Assembly: GCA_963748545.1 (NCBI GenBank) | Contig: CAVVJO010000035.1 | Coordinates: 552,813-616,812, forward strand | Direction: 5' to 3' | Length of the DNA: 64,000 nucleotides | Origin: Roseiarcus sp963748545 | Lineage (GTDB): Bacteria; Pseudomonadota; Alphaproteobacteria; Rhizobiales; Beijerinckiaceae | In this document: piece by piece, positions 27,832 to 37,127 of the stretch | Layout: each line of letters starts with the position of its first letter | Position numbering within the stretch: the stretch's first letter is position 1 | Made by a program: the position numbers and the translations under genes | Notes under the pieces: model-generated | Database searches by the model: none | Told to the model about the DNA's origin: nothing | Seen by the model: only the letters and a program-made list of their open reading frames with translations

Positions 27832-30177
27832 TCAAACCTCGGCCGACCCGCGGCCTTGGGCCGTCTCGCGGGCGGCGCCGAGCCGAACCCGTTTGCGGAA
27901 TCCGAACCGGGGGCTCGCGTGTGCTGACGACTGGCTTGAGGTCTCGTCCGTCTCCAAGCCCTTCCTCGTGATCTCGATCGCGCGCAACGTCATCGACTGG
28001 GTTTCGGGCAGGCGATCGCCAATGATCTCGAGCTTTTCCGCCGGGCGCGTCAAGGTCAAGGGAATTGCGTACCGGAAGGTCTTGATAGTCCTCTCGACGA
28101 AGGTTTCCGAGGCGAACTTCTGCGTCACCCGAAGACGCAACGGGCCCTGAAGCTCCCCGTCGATGCGGATCGTGTAGTCGCCCGGCTCAAGCTGAAAATA
28201 GGGTCCGAAAAACAGATTTCTGTGATCGAACCGACCGTGGTCCTTGAACCGGAAGGCGATGGCGGCGCCGGCCCGGAGCCGGTTGCCGGCGCCCAAGCCA
28301 TAGGCGTCGGGCACCCGCATCTCGGCGGCGAGGATGGTGCGGGGAAAGCGCAAAGGCTTGCCGTCGTCGTCGCGGCCATACACGGCCTCTTCGGTCGGCG
28401 GGACCGCGGATTGAACCTCGGACGTCAGGGCGGGCGCGGCGGAAGGGATGGCGGACGTCCGCTCCGGCGGCCGCCCTCGCGCCGCATGGCGCTCGACGAA
28501 CGCGCCTCGCAAAAGCAGGCGCTCGAGGCTCGACGTTCGCCGACCGACGATCTCGAACTTTTCGACCGGCTCTTGGAGATCGAAGACGATCGGCCCGTCG
28601 AAATGCGTCACGGAGACGCGCGCCAGTTTGGACGCGCCCAGGTCCGCAGTGAAGTCGAGTTCGAGTTCGCCGCTCACCTCGCCGTCGAACCTAAACGCGT
28701 AGCGGCCCGCCGGAAGCGGGACATAAGGCCCGAAGAAGAGGACGTTCTCGCCGACGGCGCCATGAATGTCGCGCTCGTATCGGATCGCGCCGTTGCGCCG
28801 AATCGGCCGTTCCGTGTCCAAGCCAAAGGCGTCGGGCACGCGCAGGTCCGAGGCGGCCAGGACCAGGACCGAGACAGGGGCGCCGCTCGCGCTCGAAGAC
28901 TCGGCAGCGGACTCGCCGAGCAGGCGCGGAATCCGCCGCTGCAGTCGGCCCTCCGCGAAGCCGAGGAGGCGGCCGGCGACCTCGCCGGCGTAGTCTCGCC
29001 AGCTCCGCATCGCGCGCCGGGCGATGTCCCGCAGGAGTTGATCGTAACGCGCCGGATTGGCGGCCAGCGTCTCGAAGCCGGCCTCGATGGCGTCGAGATC
29101 CCGCGGATCGACCGGCAGGCACCCTCCGCCCTCGGCGATCTCGGCGATCGAGCCGTCGTTCGAGCATAGGCACGGCTTGCCGCCCCACACGCTCTCGGCC
29201 ACTGGCAAGCCGTATCCTTCCGCCAGGGAGACAAAGACATTGGCGTGCGAAGCCGCGCGTAACGCTTCAAGCCGGTCGTCGGGCAGGTGCCCATGGAGCA
29301 CGATCTTGCCCCTGGACCGTTTCGCAAGCTGACTCGCCGAAAGCGCGACATCGGGGGCGACTGCTCCGACCACGTTCAGCCGCATATCGAGGTCCGGACG
29401 CCGGTCGATCAGGCGCTGAAAGGCCGTCATGGCGGCAAGTTGGTTCTTGTGGGCGCACACCGTCCCGACCGTCAGGAATTCGATCGGCTGAGGCGGGCTC
29501 GGGCGCGTGAGATCGGGGCGGACTCGAGGCGCCGTCAGCGATTCCTCGGGTAACAGGATCGGCTCGATCGGCGGCAGCAGGCCCGCCTGATGCCCATGGC
29601 GAAGAAGCCAGTCGGCAAGAAGATCCCCGCTAGTCCGGGAGACGGGCAGAACAAGATCGGCAAGCGCGAGGGCGTGAGCGTAGACGGCGAAGCGGAGGCG
29701 CTGCCGCTCGCTCTCGTCTCCTCCATCGGCGTCGGCCGCCATGTCGGCGAAAGCCCCCTGTCGCTCGCGGCCGAGCGGATGGGTCAAAGGCAGGATATCA
29801 TGGCAGAGCGCCGCAACGCGCAATCCCACGCTGCGCGCGAAGCCGATCAGCCGGTCGATCAGCAGCGAAGGATAATCCGGGTCGTGGCTGCCGAGGTGCG
29901 GCGCTTCCGGGACAAGAAGCCAGTCTCCCGCTCCAGGCCTCACGGGACCGCGCGCCTCGCCAGCGGCCCTCAGCTGCGGGCCGCGGTAGCGGGCGAGATT
30001 GTCCAAAAGCCTCTGTTCGGTATGAACGATCGCTTCTTTTTCCGCGCTCCAGCTCACCGGAACCAACTCGACATCCGGCATTGAGGCGAGCGCGCGCCCC
30101 AAATTCTTGACCACCCGCGGGATTCCGCTGACGCCGGTGTCGGTTCCAGTCAGGTGGACGAAGTAATGAATTCTCAT
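27832..30177 (-). CDS. GT4-type glycosyltransferase with two C-terminal beta-sandwich repeats
   Basis: A 781-residue protein. Residues 1-400 form a GT4/GT-B enzyme: HYFVHLTGTDTGVSGIPRVV, FLTVGTVCAHKNQLAAM, KIVLHGHLPDDRLEAL and SLAEGYGLPVAESVWGGKP (nucleotide-sugar EX7E region). Then come two homologous about 120-residue modules, each with VPDA(F/Y)GL, a FFGPY motif, (P)AGRY or PGDY, DGE(V/L) and EKFEIVGRR or EKLEIIGDR. A similar module occurs in the protein encoded upstream. The modules look like non-catalytic beta-sandwiches of unknown binding role. ATG at 30177 overlaps the preceding stop (ATGA). Confidence 0.82.
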   Translation of the reverse strand: MRIHYFVHLTGTDTGVSGIPRVVKNLGRALASMPDVELVPVSWSAEKEAIVHTEQRLLDNLARYRGPQLRAAGEARGPVRPGAGDWLLVPEAPHLGSHDPDYPSLLIDRLIGFARSVGLRVAALCHDILPLTHPLGRERQGAFADMAADADGGDESERQRLRFAVYAHALALADLVLPVSRTSGDLLADWLLRHGHQAGLLPPIEPILLPEESLTAPRVRPDLTRPSPPQPIEFLTVGTVCAHKNQLAAMTAFQRLIDRRPDLDMRLNVVGAVAPDVALSASQLAKRSRGKIVLHGHLPDDRLEALRAASHANVFVSLAEGYGLPVAESVWGGKPCLCSNDGSIAEIAEGGGCLPVDPRDLDAIEAGFETLAANPARYDQLLRDIARRAMRSWRDYAGEVAGRLLGFAEGRLQRRIPRLLGESAAESSSASGAPVSVLVLAASDLRVPDAFGLDTERPIRRNGAIRYERDIHGAVGENVLFFGPYVPLPAGRYAFRFDGEVSGELELDFTADLGASKLARVSVTHFDGPIVFDLQEPVEKFEIVGRRTSSLERLLLRGAFVERHAARGRPPERTSAIPSAAPALTSEVQSAVPPTEEAVYGRDDDGKPLRFPRTILAAEMRVPDAYGLGAGNRLRAGAAIAFRFKDHGRFDHRNLFFGPYFQLEPGDYTIRIDGELQGPLRLRVTQKFASETFVERTIKTFRYAIPLTLTRPAEKLEIIGDRLPETQSMTLRAIEITRKGLETDETSSQSSAHASPRFGFRKRVRLGAARETAQGRGSAEV

Positions 30178-30740
30178 GGAGCCGCTAAGGCCTTGTCCGT
30201 CTCGCGCGGGCTCGATCGCGTCACGGCGCCCCTCGCGCGATCGAAACACCAGAATACGTCAGCGGGCTGAAGGTCCGTCATGCAGGCGACGCCGTTGGGA
30301 CAACGCTCGATTCCGAGTTCGCAGGGAGAGCAGGGAACCGCCTTCACGATCGTGACGACCCGCGGCCCGCGCGGCATCCACTCGTGATAGGCGTGGCTGG
30401 CCGCAAAAATACACAGAGTCCAGCGTCCGTGCGTCGCGGCAAGATGCGCCACGCCGGAGTTGTTCGCCACCACGTAGGGGGCGCGGTCGACCGCCCGGAC
30501 GAGTTCGGTCCAGGTCCAGGCGCCGCAGGCGTTGGCGACCATCTCGGATGAAAGGCCGCGAACGATGTCGTTTGCGGAGGCTCGTTGCGCGCGCGTTCCG
30601 ACGACCACGACGGGAAGATCATGCTCGCGCACGATGATTTCGATCAACGCGCGATAATGCCGCCAAGGCCATTGCCGCAGACGTTCGTTGGCAAACGGCG
30701 AAATCACGACCGGAAAGGGGGCGCCTTGTCCCGTCGTCAT
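30174..30740 (-). CDS. GT9/heptosyltransferase C-terminal catalytic domain (separate ORF)
   Basis: A 188-residue protein corresponding only to the C-terminal Rossmann half of ADP-heptose/GT9 transferases: FPVVISPFANERLRQWP, VVVVGTRAQRASANDI, VANNSGVAHLAATHG and PCSPCELGIERCPNG. The N-terminal acceptor half is encoded at the end of the upstream gene, whose TGA overlaps this ATG (ATGA). Either a two-chain enzyme or a single reading frame broken by one base, as seen elsewhere in this window. The four cysteines of the CSPC...CPNGVAC segment resemble those of heptosyltransferase-like family members. Confidence 0.78.
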   Translation of the reverse strand: MTTGQGAPFPVVISPFANERLRQWPWRHYRALIEIIVREHDLPVVVVGTRAQRASANDIVRGLSSEMVANACGAWTWTELVRAVDRAPYVVANNSGVAHLAATHGRWTLCIFAASHAYHEWMPRGPRVVTIVKAVPCSPCELGIERCPNGVACMTDLQPADVFWCFDRARGAVTRSSPRETDKALAAP

Positions 30741-32660
30741 ATCAGTTCCGTGGTGTAGGCGGAGCGCAGGCGAAGCGCGACAAGATGAGCAAGGAGGGCC
30801 ATGGCCTCGGACTGGTGGGCGCCGCGAATGACGCTCGGGCGCAGGTACCGCAGGCCCATGAACCGGAAGGGCTTGACTTCGAGCGCCGGGCTTCCGATCA
30901 GCCGGAATTCGAACTCCATGATGCGTTCGTCAACCTGCAGATCAAGGCGCGGGCGTCGATCCCGCTCAATCCGCAACACCCCGGCGGTCACAGTGCGGGA
31001 GCCCAAATCCCTGACGATGTCGAAGGCGATCTCGAAGTCCTCCGCCAGCGGCTCGATCAGGCATTCGAACTCGTATCGTCCCGGCCTCAAGGCCAGATAG
31101 GGTCCCCAGATGATCGATCGCGTCTCTTTCGGCCGGAACGCCGTTTCGAAGGCGATCTCATAGGCCTTGTGGCTGCCGCTGGTGTGGAACATCGCCGCTG
31201 TGATGACGTCGCGCTCGGCCCGGTCGTCGACTGTGGCGCTCGGGGTGTTCAGTCGGATGGTCAGCCACGGAAAGGAGTCGTAGCGATCGAAGCCCGCGTG
31301 GTTGCGGGCGTCGAGGACGCGCAGAACGTCGCGGCTGTCGTCGTACAGGCGCAGGTCGACGGCGACATCGTAGGACTTGCCTTCGAACTGTCTGGCGAAG
31401 CCTGCAAGGAGGACTTCGCGGGGAAGCAACTCCAGACGCGCCGAGTTGTCTTCAGGGAAGAAGTCGAACGGAACGACCTCGTCGAAGACGCCGGTCTCCT
31501 TGGCGTCCGTCACATTCCATGACCCGCAAACGAGGGTAAACTTAGCCGTCTCGAAGGCGCGTCGGAGAACCTTGAACGCCTCCTCGGCCATTAGGAAATC
31601 GCCGCGGTGATCGAGCTTCAGCACGATGACGCGATTCACGCTTTTCGGATCGGGCGCGACGACTCGGATCGGCGCCGGCTTATTCCTGTCCAGCGGAAGA
31701 TAGCGGACCGCCTGGGACGGCGTCTCGCTCCAAATCTCATCGGCGTCGAGTGCGGAGCGCCAGGGTGGCGTCGCGATCTTCTCGATCGCCAACAGAATAT
31801 CCTGTCCGCCATCCGGGCTGGCTCTGAGATCCGCGCGATAAGGATAGCCCATGTCGCTCTCGCCAAGGAACCGGACCCGAAACGCGCACGGATCGATGGC
31901 CTCCTCGACGTCCGCCAACAAGGTGTTCGACGTATAGAAACGCCTGTGCCGCGGGTTCCGCCTCGAAGGCAGCCTCAACTTCCGCTCGTACAGGAACTGG
32001 TGCGGCGCGCTGACGATCAGGACGCCGCCGACTGCGAGCTTTGAGAAACAAAGGCCGAGAAACTGCCGGGTTTCGGTCAAGAACTGCAAGGCGTCATGAA
32101 CAAAGATCGCGTTCATCTCGGCCTTGAGGCTGCGAACGGCGGCTAGGGCGGCCTTCGCATCGCTGCTGCTGATTTCGACGACGGCGGCGACCGGCAGCAG
32201 GGAATCGCGCCGTTCGTCCGCCGAGGCCCGAAGCTCGACAATCGGCCCCTCGGCAACGGCCGCGCGGAGCAAATCTTGCGACAACATGAGCCTCAAAAGG
32301 CTTTGCTCGCGCGAGGTCCGGCCGCGGATCCACGCCTCGTCAATTCCCGGCCAAGGCGCAAGCGCTCTTGTCTCAGCCCGCCGACCTGGAACGACAGCCG
32401 AAATCGACGACAAACGTTGTGGGAGCCTCCTCGAAACCCCGCGACCCCAAAGAAGCCTCCGCCTCGGTCGGAACGACGACCTCGCGAGGCTCCGGCGGGG
32501 CGGAGTCGGGAAGCGGCGGCGCAGTCGATTTCCAGCCGGGTCGGGGAGGCTCGACGCCCTGAGTGAGCAAGAGATGTCCGGAGTCCGGCGGATCCTGCGC
32601 ATCGTCCTGCGACGTCAAAGCGCCAAGAAACCCAAACCAACGCTTATTGCGGTCGGTCAT
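30737..32660 (-). CDS. Methyltransferase-like / GT9 N-terminal half / beta-sandwich protein (one frame break)
   Basis: Begins MTDRNKRWFGFLGALTS at 32660 (GGGAA upstream) with a Pro/Glu-rich linker. The frame shifts near 32380-32390, and the remainder runs from ETRALAPWPGIDEAWIR to the stop at 30737 (1924 bp, 3n+1, one extra base). Next is a SAM-methyltransferase-like part (AVVEISSSDAKAALAA, IFVHDALQFLTETRQFLG, GGVLIVSAPHQFLYER), then a GT9 N-terminal half (VIVLKLDHRGDFLMAEEAFK) and a beta-sandwich module (IIWGPYLALRPGRYEFE). The catalytic GT9 half is the next ORF, overlapping by 4 bases. It is likely a multidomain surface-sugar enzyme. Confidence 0.7.
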
Positions 32661-32884
32661 AAAGTGTTCCCGATCGCTCCTCTACGGCAGGCTTTCCGTT
32701 ATGTCGATTTTCGAACTGTGCCGCAAGGCGGTGCGCCTGGCAAACTCTCACGAAGTCAACAATGGACGTTGACGCTGACCGACTGCGTCCGTAAGGGCCG
32801 GGGCTCTTGTGCGTATTGCGCCGTGTGATCTAGAATCGCGGCCAACGCGTCTCGAAAGCGGAGGACATAGGCGGAGTCCATGGA

Positions 32885-33108
32885 ATGAGCGCGAGTGACG
32901 ACAATTCCGCCCCGCTCGGAGGCGGCGTCGGGTTCGCCAGTCGCCGGAGAGGGACTTGCCCCCGGCCGCACGCCGCGCGCTCGCCGAGGCCGCGGCGCGA
33001 CGGGCGAAGGGCGCGCCGGACCGCCCCCGCGAAATCGGCGGCCGCGGCGGCGAGGATCCCGTTCGCTACGGCGACTGGGAAGTGAAGGGCCTGGCCGTGG
33101 ATTTCTGA
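32885..33108 (+). CDS. DUF1674 / SDHAF4-like succinate dehydrogenase assembly factor (one frame break)
   Basis: The C-terminal half, in the frame ending TGA 33106-33108, reads DLPPAARRALAEAAARRAKG, then REIGGRGGEDPVRYGDWEVK and GLAVDF, the hallmark of DUF1674 proteins related to mitochondrial SDHAF4, which assist flavinylated succinate dehydrogenase assembly. The start ATG 32885 (MSASDDNSAPLGGG) lies in another frame; one missing base before GACTTG near 32951 would join them into about 74 residues. It was found by translating the unlisted frame, since the conserved half has no start of its own. Probably a sequence error. Confidence 0.75.
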
Positions 33109-33133
33109 TGATCGGAGTGCAATGCGGCGCCTG

Positions 33134-34051
33134 TCATCCCGGCGCTGAGGGAGAATGCTCCGCCGGTTTGCGGGCCCCCCGACGCGCCGGCTCGAGCTTG
33201 CCCAACGGGTGCCTAAGATAGACGCCGAGGCGGGCGGCGAAGGCGGCGGGCGTCTCGGCGAACAGGCGCTCGAACTCAATCGCGGCGCGGCGCTCAAGCT
33301 TGGCGTGTTTTGTCTCCAGCCGCCCCGTTAGAATGGCTAGGGCCGCCGGCGAAAGCCGCCCGCGTTCCGCAGCGAAACGCTCGAGCGTGTGAAGGTCGTT
33401 GAAATCGCCGAGCGTATCCCGCAAGGCGTTCAGTTCCTCCGATTGCGCGTTGAGCGCCGCGGGCCACGCTGGAGAGAGAGCCGAAAGCTGATAGCGCAAG
33501 TCGACGACGCGGGACCGCAGGGCATGCAGCGCCGTCGGATCTCCGTCTTCGAACGCAATTTGGCCGCGGCGAGCGCCCTGTCGATAAGTATACGCGACCG
33601 CCTCCGCGATATCGCCGTCGCCCACGCGCCCGAGGTCCCATCCCTCCAGGCGCTTGACGATCGCGCTAAGCTGGGCGCGCGAGGCGGCGGTGGCGAAACG
33701 GGTGTGCGCTCGCTTGGCTGCGGCGCGTTCCCGATCGATCGCCGCCGTAAGCGGCTGCAAGATCTCCGGCGGCGGGGCGAGGCGTACAAGGCGGTCCTCG
33801 ATCACGTCGAGATCGCGGGCCCGGCCGACCCGGCGGCGCACGACGGCAAGTGCGGCGATCGTCACCCGCGCCGGCTCTCCGACGCTCGGGAGAAAGAGGC
33901 GCGCGAGCGCACGCAACTCCTTCAGCGTCTTGCGGACGCCGTGGACCCGCTCCGGGGCGTCTTCGCCACGTCCGGGAAAGCGCGCCGCCGCCGAGGCCAC
34001 CGATGCCGCCAGCAGATCACGGCAGTAAGCCGGCCAGGCATCCGCGAACAC
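33134..34051 (-). CDS. CHAD-domain protein
   Basis: A 305-residue alpha-helical protein with the conserved histidine-rich CHAD pattern: VHGVRKTLKELRALARLF near the start, ARDLDVIEDRL, and later LHALRSRVVDLRYQLSAL and LGDFNDLHTLE. CHAD domains bind inorganic polyphosphate and associate with polyphosphate granules; no CYTH phosphatase domain is fused here. Starts GTG at 34051, only four bases after the acyl-CoA synthetase stop, so likely the second gene of that transcription unit. The pst/pho locus is 13 kb away, so a phosphate-storage link is only suggestive. Confidence 0.85.
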   Translation of the reverse strand: MFADAWPAYCRDLLAASVASAAARFPGRGEDAPERVHGVRKTLKELRALARLFLPSVGEPARVTIAALAVVRRRVGRARDLDVIEDRLVRLAPPPEILQPLTAAIDRERAAAKRAHTRFATAASRAQLSAIVKRLEGWDLGRVGDGDIAEAVAYTYRQGARRGQIAFEDGDPTALHALRSRVVDLRYQLSALSPAWPAALNAQSEELNALRDTLGDFNDLHTLERFAAERGRLSPAALAILTGRLETKHAKLERRAAIEFERLFAETPAAFAARLGVYLRHPLGKLEPARRGARKPAEHSPSAPG

Positions 34052-34055
34052 GCGC

Positions 34056-35699
34056 TCAGCCCGACTGGCCCCCGAGCTGCTTGGCGCGCTCGCGCAGGGC
34101 GAACTTTTGCACCTTTCCGGTCGAAGTCTTGGGGATCTCGGCGAACACGATCGTCCGGGGGCACTTGAAGTGGGCGAGCCGTTGACGGCACCAAGTCATA
34201 AGCTCCTCCGCGCTGGCCGCGTGCCCCGGCTTCATTTCGACGAAGGCGCACGGCGTCTCGCCCCATTTGTCGTCCGGCCGAGCCACCACGGCCGCGAGCT
34301 GGACGCCCGGATGTTCGAACAACGCGTCTTCGACTTCGATCGAGGAAATGTTTTCGCCGCCGGAAATGATGATGTCCTTCGAGCGGTCGCGCAACTGGAT
34401 GTACCCGTCCGGGTGCTTCACGCCGAGATCGCCCGAATGGAACCACCCGCCGGCGAAGGCTCTGTCGGTCGAGGCCTTGTTCTTGAGATAGCCTTTCATC
34501 ACCACGTTGCCGCGAAACATGACCTCGCCCATCGTCCGGCCGTCTGCGGCGACAGGCGCCATCGTCTCGGGGTCGATCACGTCGAGACCCTCGAGCGCGT
34601 GGTAGCGGACGCCCTGACGCGCCTTGAGCTGGGCTTGCGCCTCCGCGTCGAGCGCGCTCCATTCGTCTTTCCAGTCGTTGACGACCGATGGCCCGTAGAC
34701 CTCGGTCAACCCATAGAGGTGGGTAACCTCGAAGCCGGCCTCGCCCATCGCCTTGAGCACGGCGGCCGGCGGGGGCGCGGCGGCGGTGAAGAAGCTCACT
34801 CTGTGCGGCAATGGCTTCTTCTCATCGGCGCGCGCGTTCAAGAGCACGGACATGACGATCGGCGCGCCGCAGAGGTGGGTGACCTTATGCTCCGCGATTA
34901 GATCGTAGAGCGTCCTGGCGCGGACCTGTCTAAGGCAGACATGCACGCCCGCCTTGACGCTGATCGACCACGGGAAACACCAGCCGTTGCAATGGAACAT
35001 GGGCAAGGTCCAGAGATAGACGGGATGCCGTCCCATGTCGGCCGTGACGATATTGCCCATCGCCAAAAGGCTCGCCCCGCGATGATGGTAGACAACGCCC
35101 TTGGGGTCGCCCGTGGTGCCCGAAGTGTAGTTGAGGGCGATGGCGTCCCACTCGTCGAGCGGGAAAACCCGCTGATAGGCCTCGTCGCCCTCGGCGACGA
35201 GGGCCTCGTACTCCGTCTGGCCGATTCGCTGCCCGGGACCGTCGAACTCCGGGTCGTCGTAGTCGATGACGAGAGGACGCGCTTTGGCGAGTTTCAGCGC
35301 ATCGGCGGCGACGTTTGAAAATTCGCGGTCGACGATCAGCGCCTTCGCTTCCCCGTGGTCGAGCATGAAGGCGAGCGCGGCGGCGTCGAGCCGCGTGTTC
35401 AGCGTGTTGAGCACCGCTCCGCACATGGGAACGCCGTAATGGCATTCGAGCATGGCCGGGGTGTTGGCGAGCATGGCCGCGACCGTGTCGCCTCGAACGA
35501 AACCCCGTTTCGCGAGGGCGGAGGCGAGCTTCTTCGAACGGCGGTAAAACTCGCGATAGTTGCGGCGCAGCGATCCATGCGCGATCGCCAGGCGCTCCGG
35601 AAACACCTCCGCGGCGCGCTCGAGGAAGGAGAGCGGGGTCAAGGGCTGGAAGTTCGCCGGGTTCCGATCGAGATCGCGTTCGTAGGACGACTGTGACAT
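34056..35699 (-). CDS. Acyl-CoA synthetase (AMP-forming, AlkK-like)
   Basis: A 547-residue member of the ANL adenylating enzymes. The P-loop is LNYTSGTTGDPKGVVYHHRG (core A3), followed by HLYGLTEVYGPS (A5), WFHSGDLGVKHPDGYIQLRD (A7) and the C-terminal catalytic lysine motif PKTSTGKVQKFALR (A10). It activates a medium-chain or other carboxylic acid to its CoA ester via an acyl-AMP. ATG at 35699 is chosen because GGAGGA lies 6 bases upstream; the longer frame adds 15 residues without support. Tightly coupled to the CHAD gene. Confidence 0.92.
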   Translation of the reverse strand: MSQSSYERDLDRNPANFQPLTPLSFLERAAEVFPERLAIAHGSLRRNYREFYRRSKKLASALAKRGFVRGDTVAAMLANTPAMLECHYGVPMCGAVLNTLNTRLDAAALAFMLDHGEAKALIVDREFSNVAADALKLAKARPLVIDYDDPEFDGPGQRIGQTEYEALVAEGDEAYQRVFPLDEWDAIALNYTSGTTGDPKGVVYHHRGASLLAMGNIVTADMGRHPVYLWTLPMFHCNGWCFPWSISVKAGVHVCLRQVRARTLYDLIAEHKVTHLCGAPIVMSVLLNARADEKKPLPHRVSFFTAAAPPPAAVLKAMGEAGFEVTHLYGLTEVYGPSVVNDWKDEWSALDAEAQAQLKARQGVRYHALEGLDVIDPETMAPVAADGRTMGEVMFRGNVVMKGYLKNKASTDRAFAGGWFHSGDLGVKHPDGYIQLRDRSKDIIISGGENISSIEVEDALFEHPGVQLAAVVARPDDKWGETPCAFVEMKPGHAASAEELMTWCRQRLAHFKCPRTIVFAEIPKTSTGKVQKFALRERAKQLGGQSG

Positions 35700-35803
35700 T
35701 GGGCTCCTCCGGCCAAGATCCGGGTTCTTCGGGCGCGGACGCAAGGCGTGTCGTCGCCATCATACCGTGCGATGCGGAAGTTGGGAGGGGTTCGACGCCC
35801 CGA

Positions 35804-36194
35804 TCAACGAAAGGCGAAGAAGCGGAATCCGACGAAGGTCACGATCATCGCGACGCCCACCCCGGCGGCGATGAACAGCGGCAAGATCGCCGGCAGGATG
35901 GGGAACTCCAAGTTTGGGCGCCAGCTGCACGCAGGCGGAATAGACCGCGTAGTTCACCGCCAGCCCCCCCGAGGCGACGAGCCAGTAGCGCGCGAACGCG
36001 CGCCAGAACGGCGCGCCCGAACCGCGGAACGTGATCGCTCGGTTGAGCAGGAAATTCACGATCGTGGCGACGATGAAGCCCGGCGGGCGGGCAAGTTCGG
36101 CCGACAACCCGAGATATTTTGCGCCTGCGTAAGTGATCCCCGCATCGACGACATAACCGATCGCCCCGACCATTGCGAAAGCCGGAAATTGCAT
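35804..36194 (-). CDS. GtrA-family membrane protein (one frame break)
   Basis: A small protein of four hydrophobic helices: FAMVGAIGYVVDAGITY, PPGFIVATIVNFLLNRAITF (GtrA core), YWLVASGGLAVNYAVYSACV and, after the break, PILPAILPLFIAAGVGVAMI with FVGFRFFAFR at the end. GtrA proteins help move lipid-linked sugars for surface polysaccharide modification. At 35903-35908 the coding strand has GGAGTTCCCC where GGAGTCCCC restores the frame (LGVPILPA). The 391 bp is 3n+1, so one inserted T. Probably a sequence error; about 129 residues. Confidence 0.8.
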
Positions 36195-36240
36195 AGCGAA
36201 CCCGCGAGGAGCCGCGGCGGAGCGCCCGGACGCCGAAAGG

Positions 36241-36996
36241 CTAGACGAGCGTCTGAAGAGCGTCATAGGTCAGCTTGACCCCAATCAGGAAAGTGATCAC
36301 GAGGATGATCGCATAAAACCTTTGGGCGTCGACCCGCCGCACGAGCCAGAACTCCGGCGAAGGTTGAAAGGATCGCCATGGGAATAAGCCCGAGGGAGAC
36401 CTTCAGATTGTCGCGGCTGAATTGGCCGAGCAGGAAGTAGGGCGGCAACTTGATGAGATTGACGGCGGCAAAGAACATTGTCGCCGTCCCGGCGAACACG
36501 CGAGGCTTCAGGTTCTGGGGCATGACGTAGACTTGAAACGAGGCGCCCCGGCGTGGCTGATGAAGCTGGTGAAGCCGGCCAGCGAGCCCCAGAGCACGCC
36601 CCCGGGAACGCCGGGCCTCTCGACCGCCGCCATGCCGAGCCGGTCTCGCAGAAGCATGTAGACCACGAAGACGATCGAAATCACGCCGACCGCAAGCCTG
36701 ACGGCGTCTTCGCTCACGCGCGCGGCGAGCAGCCAGCCCGCCACGATGCCGATCACCGACGCGGGGACCAGGATAAGGAGGTTCCGCGGCGAAAAGTCGC
36801 GGCGAAACGCCCAGACGCTGACCCAGTCCTGCACGATTAGCACCGGCAGGACGATCGCCGCGGCTCGGACTGGCGAAGTTTCCAGCGACAGCATCGGCAT
36901 CGCCAGCGCGCTCAGGCCGGTAAAGCCCCCCTTCGACAAGCCGAGCAAAATCACCGCGGGGATGGCGACCAGATAAAACTGCAATTCGCCCGACAT
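36241..36996 (-). CDS. TauE/SafE-family sulfite/anion exporter (two frame breaks)
   Basis: About 251 residues when repaired, with eight or so hydrophobic segments: VAIPAVILLGLSKGGFTGLS, VLIVQDWVSVWAFRRDFS, LLILVPASVIGIVAGWLL and FAGTATMFFAAVNLIKLPPY. The family exports small anions such as sulfite or organosulfonates. The frame breaks near 36530 (SHAGA then FQVYVMPQNLKPR, one base missing) and at 36349-36354 (coding GGAGTTCTGG for GGAGTCTGG, one T extra), ending RVDAQRFYAIILVITFL to the stop at 36241. The two changes cancel, so the length is divisible by three. No sulfur gene is adjacent. Confidence 0.8.
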
Positions 36997-37127
36997 CGCT
37001 TTGAAAACGCTCCGCGCTCGATAAAGGGCCTAAGCCGTTAGTGTTAGCGCACTGGCGTTGCGTTCAAACGTCCGGAGCGCGAAACTTGCGCCGCTCGAAC
37101 GATATGACGGCTGAGGGAGCGAAACGA

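Noticed and set aside
32830..33297. A minus-strand frame over the DUF1674 gene and the intergenic space
   Set aside because: No recognisable motif. The plus strand carries the diagnostic C-terminus ending GDWEVKGLAVDF.
33422..34051. Programmed frameshifting as an explanation for the breaks
   Set aside because: No slippery heptamer with a downstream structure was seen at the break sites, and the affected families are not known to use it.
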